Below are positions 29,816 through 37,548 of a stretch of DNA of 64,000 bases, piece after piece; position 1 is the stretch's first letter, and the number at the start of each line of letters is the position of its first letter. The position numbers were made by a program, and so were the translations under genes. The stretch is from Clostridiaceae bacterium (lineage in GTDB: Bacteria; Bacillota; Clostridia; Oscillospirales; Acutalibacteraceae): NCBI GenBank assembly GCA_016285645.1, contig JAEERC010000063.1:58669-122668 (forward strand), given 5' to 3'. The notes under the pieces are model-generated. The model worked only from the letters and a program-made list of their open reading frames with translations. It was not told where the DNA came from and ran no database searches.

Positions 29816-31012
29816 ATGATGAAAATGAAGAGAATTAAAGGTTTAATGTGCTTAGTGTTTGTTGCATTATTTTTTGGATTGTTTAATTGTTCGTTCTTTG
29901 TAAGTGCGGCCAATAATAGAGAAATTGAAAGCAATGACACAAGAGATACGGCAACTGTTATTAACGTAAATAATACTGTGACAGGTAATTTTTATAAGAA
30001 ATATGATGTTGATTATTATAAATTTACTGTATCAAATCAAGGATATGCTTCTATCAAATTTGAACACAACTATATTAATAGTCTTGGGGGATATTGGACT
30101 GTTACATTTTATGACTCTCAGATGAAGGAATTTAAGAGCTTTGGTGTTGTAGGTGAAAACATGATAACATCTACAGGTAATATTGGTTTACCATCTGGAA
30201 CATATTATGTGATGATTTCTAATTCATATAATTATTCGGATATAGATTATCAACTAACTGTATTTTTTAATTCTTCAAACATATGGGAAACTGAAAGAAA
30301 TAATACTTATGATACTTATGACAGTATTTCTTTAAACAAAGCTATTTATGGCTCGTTTTTTGAAAAATATGATGAGGATTATTATAGATTTATTACATCA
30401 TCTAATGGTTATATCTCCATTGTTTTTGACCACAAATATATTGATAGTCTTGGAGGGTATTGGACAATCACCTTATATGATTCTCAAATGAAATCATTAG
30501 ATAGCTTTGGAATTGTTGGTAAAGATATGACAACTACTTCAAGCAAGGTTTTTTTGCCTGCGGGGACATATTATGTACGAATATCTAATTCATACAATTA
30601 TTCGGATGTAGACTATCAATTAACAGTCATTTTCAGTAATAGTAATAATAATGCAATTACTTTTAACGCCAACGGAGGCAAGGTGTCGCCTGAAAGCGTT
30701 TCGATAGTTTCCAGCGGTTCAACTATACTTCCTACACCTACAAGAACCGGATATTCATGTCTTGGATGGGCAACCAGTAGCTCTGCAACTTCTGCAGAAT
30801 ATGCATGCGGTTCAAGTTTTTCGCCCTCATCTGATACTGTCTTATATGCAGTTTGGAGCCCTGACTCATCTGGAGAAGATAACAATGAACATAGAAGTAA
30901 CGGTGTCGATTTGAACAATGTATTGACTATAATGATATCAGTTTGGAATGTTATTAGGCAGTGGATTCCTTATATTATTAACCTTATTAAAATGATCATT
31001 AGTGTTGTCTAA
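29816..31012 (+). CDS. secreted protein with two PPC-like domains and an InlB B-repeat
   Basis: About 398 residues from ATG 29816 (GAAAGGA upstream); the frame extends further up to 29756 without a ribosome site. Signal peptide MKMKRIKGLMCLVFVALFF. Two near-identical domains of about 115 residues (ESNDTRDTA...YDVDYYKFTV...GTYYVMISNSYNYSD) match the bacterial pre-peptidase C-terminal (PPC) type. One InlB B-repeat (FNANGGKVSPESV...VLYAVW) follows. The C-terminal hydrophobic segment is about 30 residues (VLTIMISVWNVIRQWIPYII). No protease domain is present, so this is a stand-alone PPC protein, probably a surface binding protein. Confidence 0.82.
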   Translation: MMKMKRIKGLMCLVFVALFFGLFNCSFFVSAANNREIESNDTRDTATVINVNNTVTGNFYKKYDVDYYKFTVSNQGYASIKFEHNYINSLGGYWTVTFYDSQMKEFKSFGVVGENMITSTGNIGLPSGTYYVMISNSYNYSDIDYQLTVFFNSSNIWETERNNTYDTYDSISLNKAIYGSFFEKYDEDYYRFITSSNGYISIVFDHKYIDSLGGYWTITLYDSQMKSLDSFGIVGKDMTTTSSKVFLPAGTYYVRISNSYNYSDVDYQLTVIFSNSNNNAITFNANGGKVSPESVSIVSSGSTILPTPTRTGYSCLGWATSSSATSAEYACGSSFSPSSDTVLYAVWSPDSSGEDNNEHRSNGVDLNNVLTIMISVWNVIRQWIPYIINLIKMIISVV

Positions 31013-31059
31013 ATATAAAAAATATAGGTAATAGTTTATTATTTTGGAGGAATGTATAA

Positions 31060-32919
31060 ATGAGTTCGGTTGGTAAGAAAGTGCTGTCAATTATGTTATC
31101 TTTGATGATGGCAATTGGCACTATTGCTGTTGGAGGCGACACTATAAAAGCAAAAGCAATAGGTAGTTACGGCGTTAATCTCAGTTCTGCCTCTTATAAT
31201 TCTGCGAACTTATATAAAAACAGACCGCAATGCACTTGGTATTGTTGGGGAAGAGTTCATGAAAAGTTAGGTATTTCTCTCCCTAACTGGGGTAACGCTA
31301 CATCCTGGAGTAACTATGCCAGAAGCGCTTATACAGTTGACCAAAATCCTTCTGCAAATTCAATAATGGTTGAGCACTATAATCCTGGTCATGTTCTGTT
31401 TGTAGAAAAAGTTGAAAACGGTTATGCTTATTGTACTGAAGGAAACTATAACGGTACTGATTATCACGAAGAAATAATCAATTTGAGTACCTACAAACGG
31501 AATGGTTGGAGCACGTCGATGAATTTGCCTGTCGAATATATTCATTTAGTTAAAAATGAAACCACACCGCCTACAATCACTAACCTGAGAATAACAGAAA
31601 GAAAATCATCAGGTTATAAAGTTGAATGCAACATTTCCGATGCGAGCGGAATTAAGGATGTGTCTTTCCCGACATGGACTATAAAAAACGGGCAGGATGA
31701 TTTGATTTGGCATAAGGGGAATTTCAACAACTCTACGGCATCCATTTGGATTAACAGAAGCGATCATAACAATGAAAAAGGAACATATATTACGGATATA
31801 TATGTCTATGATAATTGTGGAAACGCTTCATCAGGAAGAGTAGCCATTGAATATGAAGAAAATGCTCCGAAAATATCAAACATTGTAATTACTAATGTTT
31901 CTTTATCCGGATATAGAGTTTCTTGCACTGTAGAGGATGACACGGGAATAGAATTAGTGCAGTTCCCTACCTGGACCAGAAATAACGATCAGGATGATTT
32001 GATATGGCACGACGCAAAAAAGAGTGGCAATACTTATTACTATGATGTAAAAGTAAGCGAACACAAAAACGAAAAAGGACTGTATATAACACATTTATAT
32101 GCCTGGGATTTATGCGGTAATGTGACGTCCGAAGGTATAACTATAGAAATAGATAATTATACTCTCAATTATAACGCCAATGGCGGAAGCAATCCGCCAG
32201 TGAGCCAAACAGGATGCGGTTATATCACGCTTTCAAGCACAACGCCTGCCAGAAACGGCTATACTTTTATACACTGGAACACAAAGTCAGACGGAACAGG
32301 CATAAGCTATGCGCCGGGGGCAACGCTCAGTTTATCAAAGAACACAACCCTTTATGCCGTCTGGAAAATGAACACCTATACTCTGACCTATAATGCCAAC
32401 GGCGGAAGCAACAAGCCTGCTAACCAGACAGGAAACGGCAAAATAACACTTTCAGGCACAACACCGACAAGACCGGGATATACTTTTAAGTGCTGGAACA
32501 CAAAGTCAAACGGAACAGGTACAAGTTACGCGCCCGGTTCAACATACAACCTGACAGGCAATGTGACATTGTACGCAATGTGGCAGATTCAGCCGGAAAT
32601 AAACATAAGAAACTTTACGCCATCCCGCTCGGAAAAGTTTAAAACATCAATAACATTCACTGCTGAAACATCAAATGTGCCAAATGGGGCAAAAGTTCAC
32701 TGGTTCATAAACGGTGAAGACGCGGGCGAAGGTGAAAGATATACGGCAGAAAAAGCAAAAAGCAGTTACACCGTGCAGATAAAACTTATTGCCACAGACG
32801 GCACGGTTCTTGCCGAAAGCGGAGTAGAAACGGTTGAAATAAACAGCAGTTTCTGGGCTAGACTGATTGCGTTTTTCCATTTGTTCTTAAACATTCCGTT
32901 TTCCGAAATTGAGCAGTAA
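31060..32919 (+). CDS. secreted CHAP-domain cell-wall hydrolase with GBS_Bsp-like and InlB repeats
   Basis: 619 residues, GGAGG 10 bp before the ATG. Signal segment MSSVGKKVLSIMLSLMMAIG. CHAP domain about 45-165 with the catalytic pair Cys58 (PQCTWYCWGR) and His111 (GHVLFVE). Two GBS_Bsp-like repeats (PTWTIKNGQDDLIWHKG) follow at about 170-365. Two InlB B-repeats (YNANGGSN...VLYAVW/TLYAMW) lie at about 370-510. A divergent Ig-like domain and the tail SFWARLIAFFHLFLNIP complete it. CHAP enzymes are amidases or endopeptidases of peptidoglycan, so a role in wall remodelling or lysis of other cells is likely. The InlB repeats suggest it stays at the surface. Confidence 0.9.
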   Translation: MSSVGKKVLSIMLSLMMAIGTIAVGGDTIKAKAIGSYGVNLSSASYNSANLYKNRPQCTWYCWGRVHEKLGISLPNWGNATSWSNYARSAYTVDQNPSANSIMVEHYNPGHVLFVEKVENGYAYCTEGNYNGTDYHEEIINLSTYKRNGWSTSMNLPVEYIHLVKNETTPPTITNLRITERKSSGYKVECNISDASGIKDVSFPTWTIKNGQDDLIWHKGNFNNSTASIWINRSDHNNEKGTYITDIYVYDNCGNASSGRVAIEYEENAPKISNIVITNVSLSGYRVSCTVEDDTGIELVQFPTWTRNNDQDDLIWHDAKKSGNTYYYDVKVSEHKNEKGLYITHLYAWDLCGNVTSEGITIEIDNYTLNYNANGGSNPPVSQTGCGYITLSSTTPARNGYTFIHWNTKSDGTGISYAPGATLSLSKNTTLYAVWKMNTYTLTYNANGGSNKPANQTGNGKITLSGTTPTRPGYTFKCWNTKSNGTGTSYAPGSTYNLTGNVTLYAMWQIQPEINIRNFTPSRSEKFKTSITFTAETSNVPNGAKVHWFINGEDAGEGERYTAEKAKSSYTVQIKLIATDGTVLAESGVETVEINSSFWARLIAFFHLFLNIPFSEIEQ

Positions 32920-32926
32920 AATAAAG

Positions 32927-32960
32927 GGCTTGCAGATAGATTCTGCAAGCCTCATTCTTG
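32927..32960 (+). terminator. terminator after the CHAP protein gene
   Basis: GGCTTGCAGA pairs with TCTGCAAGCC around a short loop, followed by a weak T-rich stretch. Confidence 0.75.
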
Positions 32961-33293
32961 TTCTTCAGCAAAGAAATAAACCCCGGGTCTACCGGGGAAA
33001 TACAAACGCTTAAGTAAAATCATAACGGCAATCTGCAAGCAAGACGGGTTGAAGTAAATAAGCATTCAAGTATAATGTGAATGGTTCGGTGTGTACATTA
33101 ACAAAATACAAAGAGCATTATTTGCAGGAATATTCAATAATAAAACATTCAAAAGAACTAATGAATGTTAGCCTTCATACTAAACTATAGGTAAATTGTT
33201 ATTGATGCTTTTTTTATGCTGTAATGAGTGACGTTTTATTTTGAAATGCTGTAAAATTATAAATGACAAAACCGATTATAGGAGAGTGAAAAT
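32961..33293. other. intergenic A+T-rich region
   Basis: No gene is supported here. It contains a small CCCCGG/CCGGGG hairpin (32982-32998) and the unassigned promoter of the following gene. Confidence 0.6.
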
Positions 33294-33797
33294 ATGCAGC
33301 ACATCAGTGACAGTCAGTGGGAAAAAGCAATGGCTTTATTCATAGCCGGCGGCACATATAAAGAAGCATCGGAGCAGACGGGGATACCGCAGGACAGACT
33401 GCGTAAAAAAGGAACAAAAGAGCACTGGTCTGATCAGAGACAAAACAAGCGCACAGAAGTAACACAAAAAGTGCACAATCTATTGACCGAAAAATCTGCT
33501 CAGGATGCCGCAGAAGTGACCGAAGCAATAAAGATGATATTACATCAGATTGTTGAGAAAACGGCTCGGATGGTTCCGCAGGCGGAGAAACCAAGCGATA
33601 TAAGAGCGCTTGCGGGCGCCGTAAGAGAACTGATTTCAGCGGAAAAGGAACTGTACGGAGTTCTTTCTGCAAAAGAGCAGCTCGAAGTGGATATCGCGCT
33701 TGAGAGACTCGAACTTGACAGACAGAGATTTAACAAAAACGGCGATGGAGTTACGGAAGTGAAGTTTATTATTCAGACGGAGAGATGTGAAGAATAG
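33294..33797 (+). CDS. orphan HTH protein resembling a phage terminase small subunit
   Basis: 167 residues with AGGAGAG before the ATG. The N-terminal part (WEKAMALFIAGGTYKEASEQTGIPQDRLRKKG) is a helix-turn-helix of the type found in small terminase subunits. The middle is helical, and the C-terminal part (EVDIALERLELDRQRFNKNG) is a coiled-coil-like segment typical of these proteins. No large terminase, portal or integrase is present. It stands between the surface island and tRNA-Arg and is probably a leftover of an integrated phage. A transcription-factor role cannot be excluded. Confidence 0.65.
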   Translation: MQHISDSQWEKAMALFIAGGTYKEASEQTGIPQDRLRKKGTKEHWSDQRQNKRTEVTQKVHNLLTEKSAQDAAEVTEAIKMILHQIVEKTARMVPQAEKPSDIRALAGAVRELISAEKELYGVLSAKEQLEVDIALERLELDRQRFNKNGDGVTEVKFIIQTERCEE

Positions 33798-33937
33798 ATT
33801 CATATACGGATTGATACGGATTCAGATTGAAATAATCTGACTTTTTTACGCAAAAAATGCATTTCATTCGGTTTTGAAAATGAAAAACTCGGTTTTTAAC
33901 ATAGGCGGAGTAGTCGATAGCTTTTTTACTGCCAAAT

Positions 33938-33980
33938 TTGGTGCCACAATTGGTGCCACACTATGGCAAAAAATTGGCAC
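33938..33980. repeat. short direct repeats near tRNA-Arg, possible integrase arm sites or att scar
   Basis: TTGGTGCCACA occurs twice in a row (33938-33948 and 33950-33960), followed by ATGGCA and TTGGCAC variants to 33980. Such repeats beside a tRNA 3' end are compatible with recombination sites of a tyrosine-integrase element; no integrase gene is present. Confidence 0.4.
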
Positions 33981-34030
33981 TTTTCAACGCTTTTTCGCTA
34001 AAAGTGACCGGATGAAAAAAGGTATGAGAA

Positions 34031-34069
34031 AACCCCGAAACCCCTTTAAATAAAGGGATTTCAGGGCTT
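34031..34069 (-). terminator. terminator downstream of tRNA-Arg
   Basis: On the minus strand CCCTGAAATCCCTTT pairs with AAAGGGGTTTCGGGG and is followed by TTTTCTC. Confidence 0.8.
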
Positions 34070-34076
34070 TTGAAAG

Positions 34077-34153
34077 TGGCACGCCGGAAGGGATTCGAAC
34101 CCCCGACCTTTTGGTTCGTAGCCAAACACTCTATCCAGCTGAGCTACCGGCGC
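34077..34153 (-). tRNA. tRNA-Arg(ACG): tRNA-Arg, anticodon ACG
   Basis: A full cloverleaf can be folded on the minus strand: acceptor GCGCCGG with CCGGCGT, D-arm TAGCTCAGCTGGATAGAG, anticodon stem TTTGG/CCAAA with loop CTACGAA, T-arm GGTTCGAATCC. The CCA end is encoded. Confidence 0.96.
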
Positions 34154-34238
34154 ATTTCTTATTGCCAAAGTATATTATCACAAATAATTGAAAAAATCAA
34201 CATCAAAATCAAATTTTTTTGCAATCGCGGTTACGGCT

Positions 34239-35606
34239 CTATTTCTCCGCGGGCGCGAGCTCGTCCTTGCGTCTTATGAGCTTGAAAAATTCGTTGTATT
34301 TTCTTGCCCATTTTTCAATGTCGGCGCGGTTGTAATTGTTCGGAAACGCCGTTTCAACCGAGGTGGAAAATGTTACCGCGTTCGAGAGCAGGGCGCCGAA
34401 TTTTGCCTTGAGTTCGGGCATATCGTTCAAAAACTGCATTTTGCTTTTTATGAGCGGGAACACCTTCGATTTTATAATCGCCTCAAACGCGCCCTTCGAG
34501 AACGAAGCAAGCTCGTCGGTGGAAACAAAGCCGCGCCTGAACATCTGAGTCACCTCGTCGGCGGTGAGATAGTTTAAGAATATTTCGGCGAGAGCGAGGC
34601 GGCAGGCGGTGTTGCCGATTTCCTTGAAAAATGTTTTTTCATAGCCCCAGAGCGTCTCGAGTGTGTAAAGCCCGTTTTTATCCGCCAGCACTGTGTTCGC
34701 GAGCATTGTGCCCGCCCTTAAACTGAAGGCGATGCCCGAACCTTTCAGCGGATAGGTCATAAACGCCGAATCGCCCGCGGCGGCATAACCGTCCGCCACA
34801 AAAACGGCAAGCGGCTGCCGCACGGGAATATCCACAAAATAGCCCGCGCGCAGGAGTTCGGTTCCCATGTGAGGATTCAGTTCATATATTTTGAGCATCT
34901 GAGGGGCAAGTTCGCTGTAATCCGTCTTGTGAAAACGCCCGATTAAAACATCGGTGTATTCGTCCTCGGTTACAAGCCACATAAGCCCCACGGTGCCGTC
35001 CTCGGTCAGATAGAGGTTGTAATCCGTTTCGGGAATGTGCATCTCCTTGTTGTTGTGGAAATACGCCCTGTATGTGTGCAGAAGCTCATACTGCGAGGGC
35101 TCGTTTTCAATCATCGTAAAGGAGGGCATATTCCTTCTCAGCGGCGAGTGAACTCCGCAGGCGTCAATGACGAGGTCGGCGTAGATTTCACCCTTCTCCG
35201 TCTTTATGCCCGCGACGCGGCTGCCGAGAATTACCGGCGCGGTGATTTCGGTTTCATATTCGATTTTAGCCCCGTTCTGAAGAGCGAGACCGAGCAGATA
35301 ATCGTGCAGATCTTTTCTGTCCGCCGTCAGGGTGGATACAATTTCGCCCGATGGCAGGGTGAGGCGCGGGGTGTCCTCCCCGTTGGCGATGAAGGTGAGC
35401 TGATTGTTTTTTTTCGCCCTGTAGCGCTCGGGAATCTCAATGCCCGCGTAGGTCATTGAGGCGTCTTCGAAAAAGTCAATCTGGTCAAGATAATATTCGT
35501 TTTCCTTCTGCCTGTCGTAAATCGTCACATCGTGACCCGCGGCTGCGAGTTTCATCGCGGCAACAAGCCCGCCGTGACCTGCTCCGGCAACAATAATGCG
35601 CGACAC
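34239..35606 (-). CDS. FAD-dependent oxidoreductase of the geranylgeranyl-reductase/FixC type
   Basis: 455 residues, GTG start with GGAGG upstream, directly abutting the stop of the membrane-protein gene before it. The N-terminal Rossmann motif GAGHGGLVAAMKLAAAGHDVTIYDR binds FAD. ADLVIDACGVHSPLR and the later AAGDSAFMTYPLKGSGIAFSLRAG are the second and third flavin motifs of this class. Members reduce isoprenoid or fatty-acyl double bonds or hydroxylate aromatics, so the substrate cannot be read from sequence alone. The tight pairing with a lysoplasmalogenase-like protein suggests a lipid substrate, which is inference. Confidence 0.8.
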   Translation of the reverse strand: MSRIIVAGAGHGGLVAAMKLAAAGHDVTIYDRQKENEYYLDQIDFFEDASMTYAGIEIPERYRAKKNNQLTFIANGEDTPRLTLPSGEIVSTLTADRKDLHDYLLGLALQNGAKIEYETEITAPVILGSRVAGIKTEKGEIYADLVIDACGVHSPLRRNMPSFTMIENEPSQYELLHTYRAYFHNNKEMHIPETDYNLYLTEDGTVGLMWLVTEDEYTDVLIGRFHKTDYSELAPQMLKIYELNPHMGTELLRAGYFVDIPVRQPLAVFVADGYAAAGDSAFMTYPLKGSGIAFSLRAGTMLANTVLADKNGLYTLETLWGYEKTFFKEIGNTACRLALAEIFLNYLTADEVTQMFRRGFVSTDELASFSKGAFEAIIKSKVFPLIKSKMQFLNDMPELKAKFGALLSNAVTFSTSVETAFPNNYNRADIEKWARKYNEFFKLIRRKDELAPAEK

Positions 35607-36284
35607 TCAAATTCCTCCCTGTGAAAGCATTAACATACCCTGAGTAATCATGAATTCGCCGAGAATATATGTGAGCATTACCGTGAAATGGTGCTTGAAA
35701 ACAACATCCTTTTTCTTGTAGTAGCGCACAAGGAAAAGCGAGCAGTCCGAAATGAAGAACAGAAGCGCGCCTATATAGGCAACAACGGTCGCCCTGCAGG
35801 GGTTAGAGAGCATCTGCATGAACGAGAACACGTTCATCGTGCTGTTGCTCAGAAGATAAATATACATCGGCGCCTGCATCATTTTGGGCGTTGTGGGGTG
35901 AAGAAGATAGATAATCACGGCCGACACCGCGTAATAAGCGACGGCGAGAGGAATTACAAGAGCGTAGTTGACCGCGGAAAAATCCACCTGCGGCACATAG
36001 ACGGCAATGAACAGAAAATGCGCTATCATAAAGAAAATGCCGCCCGCCGTAAACCAGCCGTTGCCGTGCGGCATAAGCAGAACATCGCCGAGCCAGCTCG
36101 CGAACAGTGCCGCCACAAGCACATAGTTCGGCGCACCTTGTACCGCGGAAAAATAGTAAAGGATAATCAGTAAAAGAAGAGCGGGTTTTGTGAAATTGCG
36201 CATTTTCGCGTTTTCAATCCAGCTGCCGATAAGGTGAACAACCGAAGCGGCTGCAAGCAGAAAAAGAAAAATAATGCTGAGCAT
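35607..36284 (-). CDS. YhhN/TMEM86-family membrane protein, lysoplasmalogenase-like
   Basis: 225 residues with about eight hydrophobic helices and a GAGGAG ribosome site. LFASWLGDVLLM and the later ISDCSLFLVRYYKK match the YhhN family conserved acidic sites (GDVLL and SD). Characterised family members hydrolyse the vinyl-ether bond of lysoplasmalogens in the membrane. Many Clostridia make plasmalogens, so a role in their turnover is plausible. The FAD oxidoreductase gene follows with no gap. Confidence 0.82.
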   Translation of the reverse strand: MLSIIFLFLLAAASVVHLIGSWIENAKMRNFTKPALLLLIILYYFSAVQGAPNYVLVAALFASWLGDVLLMPHGNGWFTAGGIFFMIAHFLFIAVYVPQVDFSAVNYALVIPLAVAYYAVSAVIIYLLHPTTPKMMQAPMYIYLLSNSTMNVFSFMQMLSNPCRATVVAYIGALLFFISDCSLFLVRYYKKKDVVFKHHFTVMLTYILGEFMITQGMLMLSQGGI

Positions 36285-36370
36285 TCTGTCACTCCTCTGT
36301 GTGTTTTGAATGTTTTTGAATCAACATTATTATTTTACTATTTATCATAATAAAAGTCAATCAAACCGCC

Positions 36371-36399
36371 TTGACTCGGGGAGGAAAGCGGAATATAAT
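36371..36399 (+). promoter_or_regulatory. sigma-A promoter of the PHP gene
   Basis: TTGACT (36371-36376) and TATAAT (36394-36399) are separated by 17 bp. The TTG that could be read as an upstream start is therefore the -35 box. Confidence 0.8.
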
Positions 36400-36418
36400 T
36401 TCAGCAGGCGGTGATATA

Positions 36419-37225
36419 ATGTTCAAAAGCAATTTTCATACCCACACAATTTACTGCGACGGCAAAAATACTCCCGGCGAGATGGCAGAGAGGGCGGCGG
36501 AACTCGGCTTTACGGCGCTCGGTTTTTCGGGCCACGCCTACACCGATTTTGACCTGAGCTACTGCATGACTCCCGAGGAGACGGCGAAATATATCACCGA
36601 TGTGCAGAATGTTAAGGAGCAGTACGCAGGCAGGCTCAACATATACTGCGGAACGGAGCTTGATTATTATTCGACCCTGCTGCCGTATGATTATGATTAC
36701 ACAATCGGCTCGGTGCATTATCTTCACCTCGGCGACGATTACGCGGAGGTTGATCACAACGCCGAAACGCAGATGAACGCCGCTGAAAAGCACTTCGGCG
36801 GAGACTATATGAAATACGCCGAAAAATATTTTGAAACCGTCGGCGATGTTGCCGAAAAACTGCGCCCCGATTTCATAGGTCACTTCGACCTTGTGTCCAA
36901 ATTCAACGAGGGCGACTGTATGTTTGATTCCTCCGACAGGCGTTATGTAAACGCGTGGAAAACCGCGGCGGAACGCCTCTGCAACGCGGGAATACCGTTT
37001 GAAATAAACACGGGCGCCATAGCGAGAGGCGCGCGCAAAACACCTTACCCCTCGCCCGAAATCGCCGATTTCATTGACAGCCGCGGCGGTTTCTTCATTG
37101 TTACATCCGACTGCCACAACAGGGATTATTTAACCTGCGCCTTCGACTATGTGGCTGAAAACTACGGCAGATATAATATTGTGGATTTTGAGGAGATAAT
37201 AGGACGCCGGAAGACGGATATTTAA
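36419..37225 (+). CDS. PHP-domain phosphoesterase, histidinol-phosphatase-like
   Basis: 268 residues from ATG 36419; a longer frame from 36371 would start inside the promoter. Metal-binding motifs are present: HTHTIYCDG near the N-terminus, GTELDYY (Glu), GSVHYL, IGHFDLVSKF and TSDCHNRDY at the end. This set matches the HisK-type histidinol-phosphate phosphatases of the PHP superfamily, which hydrolyse histidinol phosphate. No other his gene is nearby, so the true substrate may differ. It stands alone, divergent from the lysoplasmalogenase pair and closed by a terminator. Confidence 0.85.
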   Translation: MFKSNFHTHTIYCDGKNTPGEMAERAAELGFTALGFSGHAYTDFDLSYCMTPEETAKYITDVQNVKEQYAGRLNIYCGTELDYYSTLLPYDYDYTIGSVHYLHLGDDYAEVDHNAETQMNAAEKHFGGDYMKYAEKYFETVGDVAEKLRPDFIGHFDLVSKFNEGDCMFDSSDRRYVNAWKTAAERLCNAGIPFEINTGAIARGARKTPYPSPEIADFIDSRGGFFIVTSDCHNRDYLTCAFDYVAENYGRYNIVDFEEIIGRRKTDI

Positions 37226-37234
37226 GATTGCATA

Positions 37235-37263
37235 AAAAAAGACCGCCGGACGGCGGTTTTTTT
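37235..37263 (+). terminator. bidirectional-type terminator after the PHP gene
   Basis: ACCGCC and GGCGGT pair across a short loop, flanked by an A-run before and a T-run after. Confidence 0.9.
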
Positions 37264-37338
37264 GCTGTTTTGCCGCTGTATTTTCACACGGCGTTTTGTT
37301 ATAATAATCGGGAACCGAACAGGAAAGCCGGAAACGAT

Positions 37339-37548
37339 ATGGAACATTTCTGCAACTGCGAAAAAACGGACTGCCCCCTTCACCCGAAGAACCACGACAA
37401 GGGCTGTTCGTTGTGCATAGCAAAGAATCTTAAAACACATGAGATGCCGAGCTGCTTTTTCAACAGCATCGGCGCAAAAGACAGACCGGGTGACAGTTAC
37501 GAGGATTTCGCAAGGGCTGTTCTCAACTTAAGAGGTGAGGAAAAATGA
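37339..37548 (+). CDS. small cysteine-rich DUF6485-like protein
   Basis: 69 residues from ATG 37339, with AGGAAAG about 11 bp upstream. Seven cysteines include CNCEKTDC and CSLCIAKN, then MPSCFFNSIGAKDRP, a pattern known from DUF6485. It probably binds a metal; the function is not established. The stop overlaps the start of the antiporter gene by 4 bp, so the two are translationally coupled. A regulatory or sensing role for the transporter is conjecture. Confidence 0.75.
   Translation: MEHFCNCEKTDCPLHPKNHDKGCSLCIAKNLKTHEMPSCFFNSIGAKDRPGDSYEDFARAVLNLRGEEK

Noticed and set aside
1..32919. LPXTG or SLH anchoring of the large surface proteins
   Set aside because: None of the C-termini contains LPXTG, NPQTN or SLH motifs; they end with the amphipathic tail or a similar hydrophobic helix.
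36371..36418. Upstream TTG start of the PHP gene
   Set aside because: This TTG is part of the -35 box of a 17-bp-spaced promoter.
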